Below, piece after piece: positions 22,818 to 25,822 of a stretch of 25,822 nucleotides of DNA. The notes under the pieces are model-generated. The model was not told where the DNA came from and did not search any database. It saw only the letters and a list, made by a program, of their open reading frames with translations. The DNA lies in contig CAZSHX010000071.1 of NCBI GenBank assembly GCA_964606895.1, positions 1 through 25,822 on the forward strand, given 5' to 3'. The position numbers and the translations under genes were made by a program. Each line of letters opens with the position of its first letter. The stretch's first letter is position 1. This DNA comes from CAZSHX01 sp964606895. GTDB taxonomy: Bacteria > Bacteroidota > Ignavibacteria > Kapaibacteriales > UBA2268.

Positions 22818-22989
22818 TTTAAATACTCTTTGTCAAAAATGCCAATTATCAAACCCTAAATTTAATAAAAAAAAGTCAAATTGTAACAAAATAGTTGCTT
22901 ATTTTTTATATTTTCCAAAAAATGAGAAGAAAAAGTTGACATTATAGTGTGAAAAATTTTTTCTTAAAAGGAAATGGCTTCTAAATTCT

Positions 22990-22997
22990 TAATTTTG
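22990..22997 (+). promoter_or_regulatory. candidate -7 element just ahead of the OmpA-like gene
   Basis: TAATTTTG (22990-22997) matches TAnnTTTG and ends only four bases before the ATG at 23002. If used, transcription would begin at or near the start codon, giving a leaderless mRNA; no Shine-Dalgarno sequence is close to this ATG. No TTG sits at the usual upstream distance. A TTGACA (22936-22941) further upstream is an alternative, but without a good -10. Confidence 0.3.
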
Positions 22998-23001
22998 CCA
23001 A

Positions 23002-25056
23002 ATGAAACTGAAACAAAAATACAAATATCTGTTTATTTCTCTGATTGCCACATGGTTTGCATTTTCGGGAGATATTTACTCGGCTGATTATCCTGAAAAA
23101 GTTCAATGGGCTTCCAGACTTATTGCCTTTTCCTCCGAGTATTCGTCGAAACAAAACTCAGCCATGCAGGCACTTGGCAGACCAAGTATTATGTCCGATT
23201 ATGGGAAATCCCCCTGTGCGTGGATGCCCAATCCGAGATCCGGAAGAAGAACCGAAAGTATTCATGTCGGATTCGATTCATTAATGAATGTTCAGCAAAT
23301 ATCCATAAATGAAAATTATAATCCCGGAAATATAACTGAGATCTATCTTTATGATGAATCCAACGAAAAGCACAGAGTGTATTTCAATCCTAATCCTACA
23401 TGGATTTCCTCAAAGGGCAGAATGTTGAATGTTTTTCTTCAAAGAACAGAATACAAGGTTGTATCTCTCGAAATTATTATCAAATACAATCCCGTAATCG
23501 AAGGCACTCAAATTGATGCAATTGCTATTACCGATACTTTGGAGCCGCTGAAAACACTCATTAACGTTCATGATGATGTTCTTACTACCCTTAAGCCCGA
23601 GAATATGGGGAAAAATGTTAATTCGGTTTATAATGAGCTTGCACCCGTTATCTCGCCCGATGGCAAGACTTTATTTTTCACAAGAGACAATCATCCCGAA
23701 AACATCGGATTAAACAAAAAACAAGATGTCTGGTATTCAAAAAAAGACAATATCGGAATTTACGAGCCTGCAAAAAACATAGGTTCTCCGATTAACAACA
23801 GTGCAAATAATTTTGTTCTTTCAATAACTCCCGACGGGAATGCCGTTTTGCTTGGTAATGTTTACGAAGCAGACGGGACAACAAGCAAGGGTGTTTCAAT
23901 CAGCTACAATCAGGGCAGTACTTGGAGCAAACCGATCAAATTAAATATTAAGAATTTCTATAACCGCAACGAAAATATTGGCGGCTTCTACCTTGCCAAT
24001 AACAGCAAAATATTATTGATGTCGGTTGAAGGTGCAGACAGCTACGGCGGGCTTGACTTGTACATGAGTCAGCTTGAAAACGATGGAAGCTGGTCAGAAC
24101 CCCTCAACATGGGAAAGGATATAAATACTGCCGCTGACGAAGATTCTCCATTTCTTGCTTCAGATAATGTCACGTTATATTACGCCACTTCAGGACATTG
24201 TGGTTATGGCAATGACGATATGTTTCTGACCCACAGGCTCGATTCCGGCTGGGTAAAATGGTCTGAGCCTGAAAATCTCGGTTCAAAGCTGAACTCTTCA
24301 GGCTGGGATGCTTATTACACAATTCCTGCTTCCGGCGATTACGCATATTTTGTTTCTGATAAAAATTCATTAGGTGCCGAGGATATTTTCAAAGTATCAC
24401 TTCCTCAGTCCGTTCGCCCAAAACCGGTTATGATGGTTTCCGGAAAAGTCTTTAATTCTAAGTTGAACGTACCTGTCAGTGCGAAAATCATTTATGAAAC
24501 TTTGCCCGACGGCAAAGAAGTTGGTATTGCAAGGTCCAATCCCGAGTCGGGCGAATATAAGATTGTTCTGCCTTCAGGTTTCAAATATGGTTTTCTTGCT
24601 GAAGCACAAGGATTTATCGCCATTAACGAGCATCTTGATTTAACGAATTTTGATGCATATAAAGAAATTACAAGGGACTTGGCACTGGTTCCTATCGAAG
24701 AAGGTCAGACAATCAGACTGAATAACATTTTCTTCGATTTCGACAAATTCACACTTTTAGTTGATTCGTATTCCGAGTTAAACCGAGTCGCAAAATTTTT
24801 GAATGACAATCCTGATATAAGAATAGAAATCAGCGGACATACCGACAGCTGGGGTACCGAAGAATACAACCAGATATTATCAATGAACCGTGCCAATGCC
24901 GTAGGACAATATCTGATATCAAAATCAATACCCAAAGAAAGATTCATTATCAAAGGTTACGGCAAATCCAAACCGGTTGTCAAAAATGATACAGAGGAAA
25001 ACCGTCAATTGAACCGAAGGGTAGAATTTTTAATTCTGAAGAAAGACACAAAATGA
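23002..25056 (+). CDS. OmpA-family envelope protein: discoidin-like, PD40 propeller, CarboxypepD-like, OmpA domains
   Basis: A 684-aa exported protein. Signal peptide about 1-28. Residues ~45-180 look like a galactose-binding/discoidin-like jelly-roll (AMQALGRPS, then ESIHVGFDS, then ENYNPGNITEIYLYD). Residues ~205-465 hold PD40-type beta-propeller blades (APVISPDGKTLFFT, ITPDGNAVLL, DSPFLASDNVTLYYAT, AYYTIPASGDYAYFVSD). A regulatory-like sandwich spans ~476-565. The C-terminal OmpA domain (573-682) has FFDFDKF, ISGHTD with D615, and R630 in LSMNRANAV, the residues that bind peptidoglycan diaminopimelate. The order PD40-CarboxypepD-OmpA recalls PorE of the type IX system, but PorE has TPRs where this has the jelly-roll. 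Probably anchors an outer-membrane assembly to the cell wall. The gene overlaps ruvC by four bases (ATGA). Confidence 0.88.
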   Translation: MKLKQKYKYLFISLIATWFAFSGDIYSADYPEKVQWASRLIAFSSEYSSKQNSAMQALGRPSIMSDYGKSPCAWMPNPRSGRRTESIHVGFDSLMNVQQISINENYNPGNITEIYLYDESNEKHRVYFNPNPTWISSKGRMLNVFLQRTEYKVVSLEIIIKYNPVIEGTQIDAIAITDTLEPLKTLINVHDDVLTTLKPENMGKNVNSVYNELAPVISPDGKTLFFTRDNHPENIGLNKKQDVWYSKKDNIGIYEPAKNIGSPINNSANNFVLSITPDGNAVLLGNVYEADGTTSKGVSISYNQGSTWSKPIKLNIKNFYNRNENIGGFYLANNSKILLMSVEGADSYGGLDLYMSQLENDGSWSEPLNMGKDINTAADEDSPFLASDNVTLYYATSGHCGYGNDDMFLTHRLDSGWVKWSEPENLGSKLNSSGWDAYYTIPASGDYAYFVSDKNSLGAEDIFKVSLPQSVRPKPVMMVSGKVFNSKLNVPVSAKIIYETLPDGKEVGIARSNPESGEYKIVLPSGFKYGFLAEAQGFIAINEHLDLTNFDAYKEITRDLALVPIEEGQTIRLNNIFFDFDKFTLLVDSYSELNRVAKFLNDNPDIRIEISGHTDSWGTEEYNQILSMNRANAVGQYLISKSIPKERFIIKGYGKSKPVVKNDTEENRQLNRRVEFLILKKDTK

Positions 25057-25595
25057 GAGTATTAGGAGTTGACCCGGGTTCAATTGTTTGTGGCTTCGGT
25101 GTTATTGAAAAGAACGGAAAATCACTTCAATTAATTGAATACGGCATTATTGAAGTAAAAAAGAAAAATGAACTTTTGCCACAGCGGCTCAAAGATATTT
25201 TTTTGTGGCTCAATACCGTTATTGAAAGAACTAAACCCGATGTTTCAGCTTTTGAAAGCGTCTTTTTCTCGAAAAACGTGCAGTCACTTGCAAAACTTTC
25301 TCATGCCCGCGGTTCGGCTATAGTTGCCGCAACAATGCACAATCTGCCCGTAGCCGAATATTCTCCCCGTGAAGTTAAAAAAGCCGTCACAGGCAACGGC
25401 AACGCCGGGAAACAGCAAGTACAGTTCATGGTTAAAACTTTACTCAAAATTCAGGAAACACCAGATTTTTTTGATGCAACCGATGCTCTTGCCGTAGCAA
25501 TCTGCCATGCCCTTAGAACCGAGTCGCCTCAAAAGACAGCAAAATCATGGTCTGATTGGGTGAAACAAAATCCTGAACGAATTTCCAAAAAATAA
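25053..25595 (+). CDS. ruvC: Holliday junction resolvase RuvC
   Basis: A 180-aa homodimeric endonuclease that cuts four-way junctions symmetrically during recombination, working with RuvAB. All four acidic catalytic residues are in place: D7 in LGVDPGS, E68 in AFESVFF, and D141/D144 in FFDATDALA. Other RuvC signatures are present: KLSHARGSA (81-89), EYSPREVKKAVTGNGNAGK (102-120) with the basic DNA-binding lysines, and the final AICHA helix. Length is normal. The ATG is inside the last codon and stop of the OmpA-like gene, so translation is coupled. ruvA and ruvB are not next to it in this window. No clear terminator follows; palindromic repeats do. Confidence 0.96.
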   Translation: MRVLGVDPGSIVCGFGVIEKNGKSLQLIEYGIIEVKKKNELLPQRLKDIFLWLNTVIERTKPDVSAFESVFFSKNVQSLAKLSHARGSAIVAATMHNLPVAEYSPREVKKAVTGNGNAGKQQVQFMVKTLLKIQETPDFFDATDALAVAICHALRTESPQKTAKSWSDWVKQNPERISKK

Positions 25596-25661
25596 AATTC
25601 TCGATTATTCGCATCTTTCTATTGTAAAGCGATCATTAATTCCGATTCCATTAATTCCCAA

Positions 25662-25702
25662 ATTGCATCTTTTTATTTTTTTTCTTAAAAAAAAGATGCA
25701 AT
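25662..25702. repeat. palindromic repeat 1 (ATTGCATCTTTTT hairpin)
   Basis: ATTGCATCTTTTT (25662-25674) and AAAAAGATGCAAT (25690-25702) form a perfect 13-bp stem, and the 15-nt loop is also A/T-rich and partly complementary. It is not followed by a T-run on the plus strand, so it is not a standard terminator for ruvC. Confidence 0.75.
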
Positions 25703-25752
25703 GCAAATATCAGCTAACCTATTGATATTATTTCAAATAACGATATTTTACC

Positions 25753-25792
25753 AATTGCATCTTTGGATGCAAAAAGATGCAAAGATGCAATT
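25753..25792. repeat. palindromic repeat 2 with nested direct GATGCAA copies
   Basis: AATTGCATCTTTG (25753-25765) pairs perfectly with CAAAGATGCAATT (25780-25792). The 14-nt loop carries another GATGCAA (25766-25772) and the start of a third (25776-25782). On the plus strand the stem is followed by TTT and GG; this might end ruvC transcription weakly, but the direct repeats suggest another role. It shares the 5' arm sequence ATTGCATCTTT with repeat 1. Confidence 0.75.
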
Positions 25793-25822
25793 TTTGGTTG
25801 ATTTACAATCAACAATTCTTCC

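Larger units (their letters stand above)
25596..25822. other. gene-free right edge with GATGCAA repeats
   Basis: This 227-base stretch after ruvC has no convincing ORF. It is dominated by six exact GATGCAA heptamers (two inverted) between 25663 and 25790, arranged as two hairpins, plus a near copy GCATCTTT at 25611-25618. It may continue past the window edge. Confidence 0.6.

Noticed and set aside
22818..23001. sigma-54 (-24/-12) promoter, e.g. around TTGGCATTTTTGAC on the minus strand
   Set aside because: The GG element is present but no GC doublet occurs at the required distance; the match fails at -12.
25660..25795. CRISPR array
   Set aside because: The GATGCAA units are only 7-13 bases, inverted as well as direct, irregularly spaced and without spacers or cas genes.

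Overview
This is an AT-rich window, probably from the FCB group (Bacteroidota, Ignavibacteriota or Kapabacteria-like). The support is a secreted protein ending in a type IX secretion (Por-type) sorting domain, an OmpA protein with a PD40 propeller, a fused Cu/Zn permease-HMA protein, and several matches to the TAnnTTTG promoter element typical of Bacteroidota. Some genes also carry good Shine-Dalgarno sequences, which fits Ignavibacteria-like relatives better than classical Bacteroidetes. The assignment is inferred from gene content; no rRNA or other phylogenetic marker apart from ruvC is present.

From 105 to 18129 every gene is on the minus strand. Reading from the left edge: a four-histidine cytochrome-b-like membrane protein; a metal block (small zf-TFIIB protein, zinc-type CDF exporter and a doubtful small secreted ORF); a MgtC-family membrane protein followed 4 bases later by a BNR/Asp-box protein with a type IX sorting tail; and a defence block with a 1147-aa single-chain restriction-modification enzyme (Type IIG-like) beside a Phd/RelE toxin-antitoxin pair. 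The RM gene has a convincing promoter of its own, and three 12-bp direct repeats precede the antitoxin. Next come four compact genes (127-aa membrane protein, 235-aa unknown, pentapeptide-repeat protein, GyrI-like protein) that look like one operon with its own promoter, then an MFS transporter 17 bases downstream of a giant 1858-aa hybrid histidine kinase (8 PAS, 2 GAF, HisKA, HATPase, REC).

A 530-base divergent region (18130-18659) contains a 23-bp perfect palindrome and promoter-like elements. To its right, on the plus strand, are a lysine-rich secreted protein, an outer-membrane beta-barrel protein whose signal-peptide codons contain a near-perfect intrinsic terminator, and a SO_0444-type Cu/Zn permease with a C-terminal HMA domain. 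A bidirectional terminator separates this from a convergent NtrC-type sigma-54 activator (21405-22817, minus). Divergent from that activator, an OmpA-family cell-envelope protein overlaps ruvC by four bases. The right edge (25596-25822) has no gene but carries a cluster of GATGCAA palindromes.

Functional themes are metal homeostasis (CDF, zf-TFIIB partner, Cu/Zn permease, possibly MgtC), envelope and secretion (type IX cargo, OmpA/PD40 protein, beta-barrel), signal transduction (hybrid kinase, orphan NtrC regulator) and genome defence or maintenance (RM, TA, pentapeptide plus GyrI-like pair, RuvC). No tRNA, rRNA, transposase, integrase or CRISPR array was seen.
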